From: an uncultured Lactobacillus sp.
Lineage (GTDB): Bacteria; Bacillota; Bacilli; Lactobacillales; Lactobacillaceae
Length of the DNA stretch: 31,647 nt
Reading direction: 5' to 3'
NCBI GenBank assembly: GCA_905204935.1
Contig: CAJLBJ010000025.1
Span: 1-31,647, forward strand
Shown piece after piece: positions 1 to 8,202 of this stretch. Within the stretch, counting starts at the first letter, position 1, and the number at the start of each line of letters is the position of its first letter. The notes under the pieces were generated by a model, which made no database searches, was not told the DNA's origin, and was given only the letters and a program-made list of their open reading frames with translations. The translations under genes and the position numbers were made by a program.

Positions 1-4
1 GTGT

Positions 5-44
5 GATAAGTCCAGTTTTTATGCGGATAACTAGATTTTTATGC
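5..44. repeat. Short imperfect tandem repeat
   Basis: Two copies of a roughly 20-base unit lie next to each other. Each begins GATAA and ends TTTTTATGC, with a variable middle. They lie just beyond the potABCD terminator. No function is evident, and the upstream context is cut off by the window edge. Confidence 0.35.
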
Positions 45-52
45 TATTTTTA

Positions 53-90
53 TAAAAAAAAATCCTCTTTACTGATTAGTGAGTAAAGAG
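53..90 (-). terminator. Terminator of the potABCD operon
   Basis: A perfect 9-bp stem, CTCTTTACT with AGTAAAGAG, encloses an 8-base loop. Read on the minus strand it is followed by about ten T residues. It lies 11 bases past the potD stop codon, as expected for a Rho-independent terminator. Confidence 0.85.
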
Positions 91-101
91 AATTTATGCT
101 G

Positions 102-1175
102 TTATTTCCGATACATCTTTAATTCAAGATATAAATCGTTATATTTTTGCAAATAATATTGCCCTAAGTTAGAATAAACTTCCATTTTATCTAATTGTTT
201 TTCAGTTGGATAAAATTGGCGATCAGATGTGATCGATTTAGGCAAAATCTTCATAGCTCCTTTATTAGGAGTGGAATAACCGATATATTCGGCGTTTCGA
301 GCTGCATTTTCAGGCTTTAACATAAAGTTGATAAAAGCATAAGCACCCTTGAGATTTTTAGCGGTCTTAGGGATAACAATGTTGTCAAACCATAAGTTAG
401 TACCGCCTTCAGGGATAACGTAGTGCAAATGGCTGTTATTGGCCATCATGTCGCAAGCTTCACCCGAATAAGTTATAGCAATGTTGCTTTCTTCGTTGCT
501 CATGTACATCTTAATTTCATCTGAGACAATCGCCTTAGCGTTTGGTGCGAGCTTTTTGAGCTTTTCATAAGCTTGCTGAATTTGTGTATCGTTTTTACTA
601 TTTAAAGAATAACCTAAACTACTTAAGCCAATTCCCATAAATTCACGCGCACCATCGACAAACATGATTTGATTTCTAAACTTTTTATCCCAAAGTTTAT
701 TCCAACTATCTACATCAGATTTCTTATAGAATTTGTCATTATAGATGATGCCTAAAGTTCCCCAAAAATATGGGATAGAGTAATGGTTTCCTGGATCAAA
801 GCTCTTGTTTAAGAAGCGCGGGTCGATATACTTGAGATTTGGTAATTTGGCATGATCGATTTTTTTAAGCAAATGAGCAGCGCGCATTTTTTCAATCATA
901 TATTCACTTGGAACCGCAATATCATAGTTGGTTCCGCCTTGTTGAATCTTAGTATACATAGCTTCATTAGAGTCAAAAGTTTCATAGTTAACCTTATAGC
1001 CAGTTTGCTTTTCAAATTTAGTAATTAGGTCAGGATCGATATAATCGCCCCAGTTATAGATATTAATCACTTTAGCCCCAGCCATTCCTGTTGAACGGTT
1101 AAGCAGGTGGGCACCTAACAAAAGCAAAGCAATGATGGCAACAATGCCAATAAAAAGAGCACGTAATTTTTTCAT
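102..1175 (-). CDS. potD: Spermidine/putrescine ABC transporter substrate-binding protein PotD
   Basis: This is the extracytoplasmic polyamine-binding subunit that delivers substrate to the PotBC permease. The 357-residue protein has an N-terminal hydrophobic segment at about residues 6-25. A bacterial solute-binding fold follows, starting with the family-typical NIYNWGDYI stretch near residue 38. A strong AGGAGG ribosome binding site precedes the ATG, and the start overlaps the potC stop as TAATG, which implies translational coupling. It is the last gene of potABCD. One oddity is that the signal segment contains no lipobox cysteine, unlike many Gram-positive binding proteins. It is therefore probably held by an uncleaved N-terminal helix or released. 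Assignment rests on sequence character and operon context. The exact polyamine preference cannot be read. Confidence 0.93.
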   Translation of the reverse strand: MKKLRALFIGIVAIIALLLLGAHLLNRSTGMAGAKVINIYNWGDYIDPDLITKFEKQTGYKVNYETFDSNEAMYTKIQQGGTNYDIAVPSEYMIEKMRAAHLLKKIDHAKLPNLKYIDPRFLNKSFDPGNHYSIPYFWGTLGIIYNDKFYKKSDVDSWNKLWDKKFRNQIMFVDGAREFMGIGLSSLGYSLNSKNDTQIQQAYEKLKKLAPNAKAIVSDEIKMYMSNEESNIAITYSGEACDMMANNSHLHYVIPEGGTNLWFDNIVIPKTAKNLKGAYAFINFMLKPENAARNAEYIGYSTPNKGAMKILPKSITSDRQFYPTEKQLDKMEVYSNLGQYYLQKYNDLYLELKMYRK

Positions 1176-1990
1176 TAAACTTCGCCTCCTTTGCGGTTTG
1201 TTTTAGTATTGTCTTTACTAATATAGTAGTAACCAATCACTAAAACTAAGGAAAACAAGAAGACAAGTGTACTTAAAGCATTGATTTCTAAGCTAACACC
1301 TTGACGTGCGCGGGAATAGATTTCCACAGATAGGGTGGAAAAGCCATTTCCAGTAACGAAAAATGTTACGGCAAAGTCATCTAATGAATAAGTGAAAGCC
1401 ATAAAATACCCAGCAATAATGCCTGGTGTTAGATAAGGTAAGATGATATCTTTTAAGACTTGGAAGTGATTAGCCCCTAAGTCATAGGCCGCCGATACCA
1501 TTGAGTCTTTCATTTCTTGTAACTTTGGTAAAACCATCAACACCACAATTGGAATACTAAATGCAATATGTGAAAGCAAGACGGTCCAAAAGCCTAGGCT
1601 AAAGCCACTAAATAACGAACCGACCATGGTAAAGAAAATTAAAAAGCTAGCACCAATGATAACATCAGGAGAAACCATTAAAATGTTGTTAGCTGATAAT
1701 AAGCTATTACGGGTAGTCCGTTTTTTGGAGTAATAGATTGACAAAGCTCCAAAGGTTCCGATAATTGTTGCGATCAATGAAGATAAAAAAGCCAACATAA
1801 ATGTATTCAAAAGAATGATCATTAAACGTGTGTCGCCGAATAAATCATTGAAGTGACGCAATGAAAAGCCAGTAAAATGATTCATATTATTACCTTTATT
1901 GAAGGAATAATACATCAAATAAGCGATTGGCAAGTATAAAAAGATAAAAACAATGATTAAATAAAGATTAGCCCATTTAAATTTCTTCAT
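1175..1990 (-). CDS. potC: Spermidine/putrescine ABC transporter permease PotC
   Basis: This is one of the two membrane subunits of the polyamine importer. The 271-residue protein has about six hydrophobic segments. It carries the binding-protein-dependent transporter signature (EAA loop) around DSMVSAAYDLGANHFQV, which contacts the PotA ATPase. Its start overlaps the potB stop by one base (TAATG), and its stop overlaps the potD start in the same way. The chain of TAATG junctions indicates strict co-translation. Length is normal for PotC. PotB and PotC are told apart by operon order and by the PotC-like DDFAVTFFVTG segment near the C-terminus. Confidence 0.93.
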   Translation of the reverse strand: MKKFKWANLYLIIVFIFLYLPIAYLMYYSFNKGNNMNHFTGFSLRHFNDLFGDTRLMIILLNTFMLAFLSSLIATIIGTFGALSIYYSKKRTTRNSLLSANNILMVSPDVIIGASFLIFFTMVGSLFSGFSLGFWTVLLSHIAFSIPIVVLMVLPKLQEMKDSMVSAAYDLGANHFQVLKDIILPYLTPGIIAGYFMAFTYSLDDFAVTFFVTGNGFSTLSVEIYSRARQGVSLEINALSTLVFLFSLVLVIGYYYISKDNTKTNRKGGEV

Positions 1991-2796
1991 TATTTTTTAC
2001 CTCCCGTCTTTTTTTCACCAGTCAGCATCATCACAACAAACATTGCAATGATTAAGACCACGCCGATGGTTGAACCCATGCCCCAGTTTTGTGTAACCAA
2101 GAAGTGTTCTTCAATCGCAGTCCCTAAGGTGATCACACGATTGCCACCGATTAAACGTGTTAGCATAAATAAGGAAAGTGAAGGAATAAAGACGGCCTGA
2201 ATGCCACTTTTAACCCCGTTTAAAGATAGCGGGAAAACAACTTTCCAAAAAGTCTGGATGCGATTAGCTCCTAAGTCCTTGCTTGCTGAAATGAGTGATT
2301 GATCCATTTCTTCTAAAGCATTAAAGATCGGAATGATCATAAATGGCAATTCGATATACATCGAAACTACTAAGAAACTAAAATCGGTAAATAAGATTTG
2401 CTGTGGCGCAATCCCAAAGAAACCTAAAAAGCTATTGACACCACCATGGATCCCAAAGATACCGATAAATGCATAGGCTTTTAAAAGTAAATTAATCCAA
2501 GTTGGTAAAATGATGAGTAACAGCCATAAGTCTTTGTGCTTTAATTTAGTCAAAAAATAGGCTGTTGGGTAGCTGATAACTAATGTAATCAATGTAATCA
2601 AAAAAGCATACCAAACTGAGTTAAATGTCATCATCAAGTATTTGCCAGAGCCAAGATAAGCGGCATAGTTGGCCAAAGTAAAATGACCGTTAGTATCTAA
2701 AAATGAGTATCCCACAACTAAAATTACGGGAGCAATTACAAATAAAGCGAGCCATAAAAAGTAAGGAATCGCAAAAAAAGTGCGCATCTTTTTCAT
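1990..2796 (-). CDS. potB: Spermidine/putrescine ABC transporter permease PotB
   Basis: This is the second membrane subunit of the polyamine importer. The 268-residue protein has about six hydrophobic segments and an EAA-type loop, LISASKDLGANRIQTFWKV, that docks on the ATPase. An AGGAGG ribosome binding site overlaps the potA stop codon, and the gap to potA is only 11 bases. The order A-B-C-D matches known pot operons. The C-terminus ends in a short lysine-rich cytoplasmic tail. No anomalies are seen. Confidence 0.93.
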   Translation of the reverse strand: MKKMRTFFAIPYFLWLALFVIAPVILVVGYSFLDTNGHFTLANYAAYLGSGKYLMMTFNSVWYAFLITLITLVISYPTAYFLTKLKHKDLWLLLIILPTWINLLLKAYAFIGIFGIHGGVNSFLGFFGIAPQQILFTDFSFLVVSMYIELPFMIIPIFNALEEMDQSLISASKDLGANRIQTFWKVVFPLSLNGVKSGIQAVFIPSLSLFMLTRLIGGNRVITLGTAIEEHFLVTQNWGMGSTIGVVLIIAMFVVMMLTGEKKTGGKK

Positions 2797-2807
2797 GCTA
2801 AGTCCTC

Positions 2808-3896
2808 CTAATCTTCATAGCTTTCCAAACGTGCATCAAAGTCTTCTTCAGACTCATTGAAACGCATGACATGGATATCTTCTGGTTCAAAGTTTAAGCC
2901 AACCATACTACCAGATTGTGCTTTACGAGTAGAATGAACAATCCATTCGTTTTCTTGTTCGTCGTAACAAACAATTTCATAATGGACGCCTCTAAAGAGT
3001 TGAGTATCTACTTTAACCTTGAGTTTACCATGATCTACATCAGTCAAAGTCAAATCTTCTGGACGCAAGACAACTTCAACTGGTTCGTTTGGACGCATTC
3101 CTCCATCGACACATTCAAAACGTTTGCCGACAAATTCAACTAATTCATCTTTAATCATGATGCCATCAACGATGTTACTTTCACCGATAAAATCGGCTAC
3201 GTAATGGTTGATTGGCTCGTCATAAATATCAACTGGCGTTCCGCTTTGAACGATATTACCATTATTTAAGACAAAGATTTCATCACTCATTGCCAAAGCT
3301 TCTTCTTGATCATGAGTAACAAAAATAAAGGTAATGCCTAGACGTTGTTGTAATTCACGTAATTCGTATTGCATATCAAGGCGTAATTTGTGATCTAAAG
3401 CAGACAAAGGTTCATCAAGTAATAAAATTTTAGGTTCGTTGATGATAGCACGTGCAATAGCTACGCGTTGTTTTTGTCCGCCAGACATTTCGTTGATCCC
3501 GCGCTTTTCATAACCTTCCAATTGGACCATCTTTAAGGCTTGTTTTACCTTTTGTTTGATCTGATCCTTAGGTAATTTTTTTATGCGCAGACCAAATGCG
3601 ATGTTTTCAAAAACATTCATATGCGGGAAAAGCGCATAATCTTGAAAGACCGTATTGACCTGACGTTTATTGGCAGGCACCTCATTGATGCGTTTGCCTT
3701 CAAAAAAGATATCTCCGTTAGTCGGCTCTGAAAAACCTGCGATCATCCGAAGAATCGTTGTTTTACCGCACCCAGATGGTCCGAGTAACGTGTAAAATTT
3801 ACCCTCCTCGATGTCAAAACTCACATTTTTCAAAACTGGAATGTCGTCATCATAGCTCTTGATGACATTTTTAAATGAAATGATTGGCTGTTTCAC
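2808..3896 (-). CDS. potA: Spermidine/putrescine ABC transporter ATPase PotA
   Basis: This is the ATP-hydrolysing subunit that powers polyamine import. The 362-residue protein shows Walker [10 protein letters not shown] near residue 40, the ABC signature MSGGQKQR, Walker B ILLLDEP and the switch histidine in FVTHDQEEA. The C-terminal roughly 120 residues fit a TOBE-type domain. The start codon is GTG, preceded by an AGGGGG ribosome binding site. It is the first gene of potABCD. In many Lactobacillales murB precedes potA, but here the upstream neighbour is a divergent two-component system. A perfect 8-bp inverted repeat lies 33 bases upstream and may be its operator. Confidence 0.95.
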   Translation of the reverse strand: MKQPIISFKNVIKSYDDDIPVLKNVSFDIEEGKFYTLLGPSGCGKTTILRMIAGFSEPTNGDIFFEGKRINEVPANKRQVNTVFQDYALFPHMNVFENIAFGLRIKKLPKDQIKQKVKQALKMVQLEGYEKRGINEMSGGQKQRVAIARAIINEPKILLLDEPLSALDHKLRLDMQYELRELQQRLGITFIFVTHDQEEALAMSDEIFVLNNGNIVQSGTPVDIYDEPINHYVADFIGESNIVDGIMIKDELVEFVGKRFECVDGGMRPNEPVEVVLRPEDLTLTDVDHGKLKVKVDTQLFRGVHYEIVCYDEQENEWIVHSTRKAQSGSMVGLNFEPEDIHVMRFNESEEDFDARLESYED

Positions 3897-3929
3897 AATC
3901 TAACCCCCTTCGGTTTTTTAAACACGATT

Positions 3930-3949
3930 TATCTGGTGTTGACCAGATA
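3930..3949. promoter_or_regulatory. Perfect inverted repeat in the potA leader
   Basis: TATCTGGT and ACCAGATA are exact reverse complements separated by GTTG. The repeat sits between potA and the likely potA promoter region. No T-run follows on the minus strand, so an attenuator is unlikely. A regulator operator is the better reading, but the regulator is unknown. Confidence 0.45.
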
Positions 3950-4139
3950 GTTTTTGCTTAATTAGCTATTATTAAGCAACTCTCTTAATAATACACTGTT
4001 AGAACATAATTTGATATAAAAATTGTTCATAATTAAAAATTTTTTCTTAAACTAAAGCAATAAAAAGATAATAGTAAGTACTTATCGTTTAAACAACATT
4101 TAATGTATGATAGATATGAAAGAAAAATGAGGTGAGAAT

Positions 4140-4814
4140 ATGGCCACGTTAAAAATATTATTGGTCGAAGATGAAGATGGTTTAGCGAGTTTTATTCAAA
4201 CGGAACTTGAATTTGAAGGCTATCAAGTTAAAAGAATTAATAACGGCAAACAAGCTTTACAGGAATTTGAAGAATTTGTGCCAGATTTAATCTTATTAGA
4301 CTGGATGTTGCCTGGATATGATGGAATTACTGTAGCTCGTAGGATTCGGCGTCAAAGTGAGATTCCTATTATTATGATGACAGCAAAGAATCAAACGAGT
4401 GATATCGTAACTGGCTTAGATGCTGGTTTAGACGATTATTTGACTAAACCTTTTGAAATTGAAGAATTATTTGCCCGTATTCGTGTGATTGAAAGACGAT
4501 TGGCTAAAAAAGAGAGTACAAATAACGTTTTAGAATATGCTAATTTAAAGCTAGACTTAGCCAAGCATCAAATTGAAGTCGCAGGTAAAATGGTAGAACT
4601 AACTCCTAAAGAGTTTGGTATTTTATATGAATTATTAAAGGAACCAGAGGAAGTCAAAACTAGAGATGAATTATTAAATAGTGTCTGGGGATATGAGTAT
4701 TTTGGACAAACAAATGTTGTTGACGTGTACATTCGAACGTTGCGTAATAAGTTAGGTGCTGCTGGTGAATTAATTCAAACCGTTCGTGGCTTTGGCTATG
4801 TTTTGAGGAAATAA
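4140..4814 (+). CDS. OmpR-family response regulator
   Basis: This is the DNA-binding partner of the histidine kinase encoded 2 bases downstream. The 224-residue protein has a receiver domain (residues 4-115) with acidic pocket E10-D11, phospho-acceptor D54, T81 and K103. A winged-helix trans-activation domain (about 128-222) ends in a typical TVRGFGYVL motif. A GAGGTGAG ribosome binding site lies just upstream of the ATG, and a TATGAT -10-like hexamer is at 4106-4111. The kinase gene and a PepSY lipoprotein follow on the same strand, so the three probably form one signalling unit. The exact subfamily and stimulus cannot be determined from sequence alone. Confidence 0.95.
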   Translation: MATLKILLVEDEDGLASFIQTELEFEGYQVKRINNGKQALQEFEEFVPDLILLDWMLPGYDGITVARRIRRQSEIPIIMMTAKNQTSDIVTGLDAGLDDYLTKPFEIEELFARIRVIERRLAKKESTNNVLEYANLKLDLAKHQIEVAGKMVELTPKEFGILYELLKEPEEVKTRDELLNSVWGYEYFGQTNVVDVYIRTLRNKLGAAGELIQTVRGFGYVLRK

Positions 4815-4816
4815 AA

Positions 4817-6151
4817 ATGAAGCAATATTTGAAAAAAAACAGTAAGACGGCGCAATATCAGTTGACTAAACATTTTTTGTGTATCTTGTTTTTAATATTA
4901 CTGGTGAGTAATTTAGTATATATTGTAGCCTCGGCCGGATTTTCATATGAATATATTTCTAAAAGGGCAGATCGTATAATTGTAGCCATTGAAGAAGATC
5001 AAAGTCGCAGTCAAGATTGGCGTAGTACAGTAGATGCTTATGTTTCTGCTGGGGATGAAGATGCGTTAAAACTATCATTGCCATCAGGAAGTGTTTATTA
5101 TTCAAATGCAGCCTCGGCCGTATTTGAACAAATTAAGACTGGTAAAAGCATGCCTTTACTTCCAGGAATTGTGTTTAGTCGAGATGATATTTATTATGTT
5201 AAGCATAAAAATTTAGGTGATTTTAGTGTTGATATTGCATTGGATAGTGAAGACATTTTGGATTTAACGGGGGGCTTGTTACGTATTAACTTATTTTTAA
5301 ATGCAATAGCCTTGGTATTAGGGGCCATTTTGATTTACTTTAGAGTAGCCAAATGGAGTAAAAAATTGACTACGATGGCACATGAAATTAAAGAACTTAA
5401 AGATGGAAAACTAACGGTTCCACCTGATCCAATAGAAATTACAGAAGTAGCAAGCGCCTTTAATCAACTGTTGGATAAACAAAAACAAGCAATTGAACGT
5501 GAAAAACAATTCGTAGCAGATGCATCACATGATTTAAAAACCCCGATTGCCGCTATTAGAGGCCATGTGAAATTGATTATGCGTAGAGGCAAGCAACATC
5601 CTGAAATTGTCGAAAACTCATTGGATTTTATTGATAAAGAATCAAAACGTCTGCAGCTTTTGACTAATAGATTGTTGCTTTTGAGTAAGACGACACAAAA
5701 AATGCAACTTGCTCGAGTTAATATCGCACAAGTAGCTATAAATGAAGTAAATAGAGCAAAAGAAGTATCTAACACAGAAGTTGAAATGAATTGTAATCCT
5801 GATTTATGGTTAATGGCAGATTCTAAAGATATTGAGCTAATACTTCAAAATTTATTAGAAAATGCCCGTAAATATGCCCCAGGTAAAGTAGAAGTTATAG
5901 CTAGCAAAGTGCAAGATAACTTGTGTTTGCAAGTAGTTGATCACGGGCAAGGTATTGCGGATAGTCAAAAAGACAAAATTTTTGAACGCTTTTATCGCGT
6001 AGAAAATTCACGTTCAAATCAAATTGAAGGTTCAGGAATTGGCTTGGCAATCGTCAAGAATTTGGTTGAAAAATACCAAGGCAAAATAAGTGTAAAAGAG
6101 ACTCCTGGTGGGGGGAGTACTTTTGAAATTTTATGGCCATTAAAAAATTAA
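4817..6151 (+). CDS. Membrane sensor histidine kinase
   Basis: This is the sensor partner of the upstream response regulator. The 444-residue protein has two membrane helices, at about 19-41 and 157-175, flanking an extracellular sensor region of about 115 residues. A HAMP-like linker follows. The dimerisation/phospho-acceptor motif SHDLKTP carries H238. The ATP-binding region has an N box (NLLENARKYAP), a DHGQGIA motif, a FERFYR F box and a GSGIGLAIV G box. The gene begins 2 bases after the regulator stop, with its GAGGAA ribosome binding site inside the regulator gene, so the pair is coupled. The sensor region resembles no ligand domain that I recognise. Confidence 0.94.
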   Translation: MKQYLKKNSKTAQYQLTKHFLCILFLILLVSNLVYIVASAGFSYEYISKRADRIIVAIEEDQSRSQDWRSTVDAYVSAGDEDALKLSLPSGSVYYSNAASAVFEQIKTGKSMPLLPGIVFSRDDIYYVKHKNLGDFSVDIALDSEDILDLTGGLLRINLFLNAIALVLGAILIYFRVAKWSKKLTTMAHEIKELKDGKLTVPPDPIEITEVASAFNQLLDKQKQAIEREKQFVADASHDLKTPIAAIRGHVKLIMRRGKQHPEIVENSLDFIDKESKRLQLLTNRLLLLSKTTQKMQLARVNIAQVAINEVNRAKEVSNTEVEMNCNPDLWLMADSKDIELILQNLLENARKYAPGKVEVIASKVQDNLCLQVVDHGQGIADSQKDKIFERFYRVENSRSNQIEGSGIGLAIVKNLVEKYQGKISVKETPGGGSTFEILWPLKN

Positions 6152-6195
6152 GAAATCTTCATTTTAAACTTAACTAAATTTGATTTTTTTAGTTT

Positions 6196-6228
6196 TCTTT
6201 CTTGCTATTATAAAGACAACAAGAAAGA
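6196..6228. promoter_or_regulatory. Inverted repeat and extended -10 promoter before the PepSY gene
   Basis: TCTTTCTTG and CAAGAAAGA form a perfect 9-bp inverted repeat with a 15-base spacer. The spacer contains TATTAT at 6206-6211, preceded by TGC, which is an extended -10. This suggests that the lipoprotein gene has its own regulated promoter as well as read-through from the kinase gene. No T-run follows, so a terminator is unlikely. Confidence 0.35.
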
Positions 6229-6255
6229 TATTATATTATATGGAGGAAAAGTGAA

Positions 6256-6867
6256 ATGAAAAAAGTTAAGCTATTAGGTGTAGGGGTTTTAGCAGCATTG
6301 GTTTTGGCAGGGTGTTCTAACAATCAGCCAACGACACAACATTCGCAAGCAACATCAAGTTCTCAGTCACATATGAATTCACAAACAACAACAACTACTA
6401 GCGGTGTTCCAGCAGAAATCAAAGTCAGTGTAGCTGATGCCATTGCGTTTTATCAAGAAAAGCATCCAAATACAGATATAACAAGTTTAGAATTAGAATT
6501 AGATAAGTCCTTAGGAAACTATGTCTATAAGATTGATGGTATGGATGACAATACCGAATATGAGCTTAAATTTGATGCGGAAACTAAAAATGTCTACCAT
6601 GATAGAAGTGAAATGTTAGATCATGATGAACAAAATGGAGTAGAACGTGCCAACGAAAAACTTGATTTAAGCAATATCTTGGATTTGCAAGCAGCAACGC
6701 AAGCAGCACAAAAAGAAGCTGGTTCTGGCACAATTGAAAGTTGGGAATTAGATCGTAATTTAGGTACAACTTATTGGGAAGTTAAGTTTAGAGTAAACAA
6801 TCAAGAAGTAAATGTAAAATTAAATGCCCAAAATGGTACAATTTTAGAAAAAGAAGTTGATGACTAA
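6256..6867 (+). CDS. PepSY-domain lipoprotein
   Basis: This is a predicted membrane-anchored extracellular protein of 203 residues. The signal peptide ends in lipobox LAGC with C20 as the lipidation site. A Ser/Thr/Gln-rich spacer (about 21-50) leads to two PepSY-like repeats, at about 56-115 and 133-200. PepSY domains are commonly linked to protease inhibition or modulation at the cell surface. An AGGA-type ribosome binding site is present. The gene lies 104 bases after the kinase gene with no terminator between them, so it may be a target or a modulator of that system. This role is inference. Confidence 0.88.
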   Translation: MKKVKLLGVGVLAALVLAGCSNNQPTTQHSQATSSSQSHMNSQTTTTTSGVPAEIKVSVADAIAFYQEKHPNTDITSLELELDKSLGNYVYKIDGMDDNTEYELKFDAETKNVYHDRSEMLDHDEQNGVERANEKLDLSNILDLQAATQAAQKEAGSGTIESWELDRNLGTTYWEVKFRVNNQEVNVKLNAQNGTILEKEVDD

Positions 6868-6901
6868 ACAAGAATGTCTGATATAAACACTTAAAATGAC
6901 T

Positions 6902-6940
6902 TGAGATAGTGTGTTTTACACTATTTCAGGTTATTTTTTT
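6902..6940 (+). terminator. Terminator after the PepSY gene
   Basis: An 11-bp stem (6902-6912 with 6918-6928, one G-T pair) has a 5-base loop. It is followed by GGTTA and a run of seven T residues. Confidence 0.75.
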
Positions 6941-7042
6941 ATTGTTTTAGGAATAAATGAAAGTGAACGGACAATGAGACAAAGTGAAATACTGAGTTTT
7001 TAGAGGCTATAAGTATTGATTTTAAAGCAAAATATCGCTTTT

Positions 7043-7078
7043 TGTAACAAAATTGTTACTGTGTAACTTTTATGTTAT
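7043..7078 (+). promoter_or_regulatory. Two tandem WalR (YycF)-type boxes
   Basis: The known WalR recognition sequence is two TGTWAH hexamers 5 bases apart. TGTAAC-N5-TGTTAC at 7043-7059 and TGTAAC-N5-TGTTAT at 7062-7078 both match it exactly, separated by 2 bases. They lie upstream of a cell-wall protein gene, a typical WalRK target. Direct binding is not shown. Confidence 0.6.
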
Positions 7079-7430
7079 AAAAATAATGAAATTTCTGCGA
7101 AAAAACACTTGACATGATTTTTTTGAAGAAAATTTGAAAAAAAGATGATGATTTTTAAATCAAGTATTTTGAATTTTTAATAATAATATAGAATTTTTTG
7201 TAAGCGACTTAAATAGGCAAAATGATAGTCTTTTTTGCATATATATAAAAGATTTTTACTATACTTTGTGAAGCCTTTATTACACTTTATGCCAAATATT
7301 ACGATATTTGTGAAAATAGTAATGCTCTTGGTATGTAGATGTTACATTTAGCCCGTATACTTAAGCAGTGTTAAGAAGCCGTGGCAAAAATCAACACGGT
7401 TTAAAATTAGTTAGGAGAGAAATTTACTTT

Positions 7431-8078
7431 ATGGATTTCAAAAAAGCGTGGGTATCTTTGACAGCGACTCTTAGTTTAATTGCTTTTTTTGCAATCGCAG
7501 CTAGCGCAGCCACTGTGACGGTGAAACCAGGAGATACGCTTTCAGATATCGCTTTAAAGTATAATACAACCGTCACTGATATTAAATTGGCAAACCCATA
7601 TCTTGAAGATGTTAATAAAATCTTCCCTGGACAAAAAATTGAAATTGTTCCAACTAGTGGGTTAAAAGATGAAGCTAGACAACAAGAACTTGCTCAATTA
7701 AAGCAAAGAGCACAAGAAATTGAAGCGCAGCGTCAAGCTCAAATTAAGGCGCAACAAGAAGCAGAAGCTAAACGCCAAGCAGAGCTACAAGCGCAAGAAG
7801 AAGCAAGACGTCAACAAGAAGAACAACAACGTCAAGCAGTAATACAAGCACAACAATCAGAAGAAATGGCTAAGCAATATGTAGCTAGCCGTGAATCTGG
7901 TGGCTCATACACTGCAAGAAATGGGATTTATTATGGTAAATACCAATTAACAATTTCATATTTAAACGGCGATTTATCCCCAGCTAACCAAGAACGTGTC
8001 GCACAACAATATGTAATGTCACGTTATGGCTCATGGCAAGCTGCTAAAGCTCACTGGGATGCAAATGGCTGGTTTTAA
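7431..8078 (+). CDS. LysM protein, aggregation-promoting factor (Apf)-like
   Basis: This is a secreted peptidoglycan-binding protein of 215 residues. A signal peptide (about 1-26, cleaved near ASA-A) precedes one LysM domain (about 28-73, with GDTLSDIALKYN). A Gln/Glu/Ala/Arg-rich helical stretch (about 78-150) comes next. The C-terminal domain contains ESGGSYTARNG and ends in AAKAHWDANGWF, as in Apf proteins of lactobacilli. These affect cell shape or aggregation and resemble a muralytic fold. The start is set by AGGAGAG at 7414-7420. A GTG 21 codons upstream has no ribosome binding site. The two WalR-type boxes upstream fit a wall-homeostasis role. Confidence 0.88.
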   Translation: MDFKKAWVSLTATLSLIAFFAIAASAATVTVKPGDTLSDIALKYNTTVTDIKLANPYLEDVNKIFPGQKIEIVPTSGLKDEARQQELAQLKQRAQEIEAQRQAQIKAQQEAEAKRQAELQAQEEARRQQEEQQRQAVIQAQQSEEMAKQYVASRESGGSYTARNGIYYGKYQLTISYLNGDLSPANQERVAQQYVMSRYGSWQAAKAHWDANGWF

Positions 8079-8154
8079 TAGCTAACAAAAATAGTGAGGA
8101 TTAAAAAGTAGGCTAAAAACACTTAGTCTATATTTATATTTATTGAAATTATGT

Positions 8155-8199
8155 AAAAAAAGAAGCTTATGAAAAATTCATTTCATAGGCTTCTTTTTT
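8155..8199. terminator. Bidirectional terminator
   Basis: GAAGCTTATGAAA (8162-8174) pairs with TTTCATAGGCTTC (8181-8193) through 13 bp with one G-T pair. A-runs precede it and T-runs follow it, so it can serve both the LysM gene (plus) and the sulfatase maturase gene (minus). Confidence 0.85.
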
Positions 8200-8202
8200 G
8201 AT

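Larger units (their letters stand above)
6868..7430 (+). other. Long AT-rich intergenic region and leader
   Basis: No convincing gene is seen in these 563 bases. The region holds the PepSY terminator, two WalR-type boxes (7043-7078) and a possible promoter (TTGCAT 7235-7240 with TACTAT 7257-7262 at 16-bp spacing, or TATACT 7260-7265). It also holds a CAAATAT/ATATTTG dyad (7293-7310) and two small hairpins near the start of the LysM gene: CTTAA/TTAAG at 7360-7375 and CCGTG/CACGG at 7379-7399. If this promoter is correct, the leader is about 160 bases long. Confidence 0.55.

Noticed and set aside
7109..7137. TTGACA at 7109 as part of the LysM gene promoter
   Set aside because: The hexamer 17 bases downstream (ATTTGA) is a poor -10. 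The TTGCAT/TACTAT pair further on is a better candidate.
7368..7430. GTG at 7368 as start of the LysM protein
   Set aside because: It has no ribosome binding site and would add 21 residues before a normal signal peptide. AGGAGAG supports the ATG at 7431.
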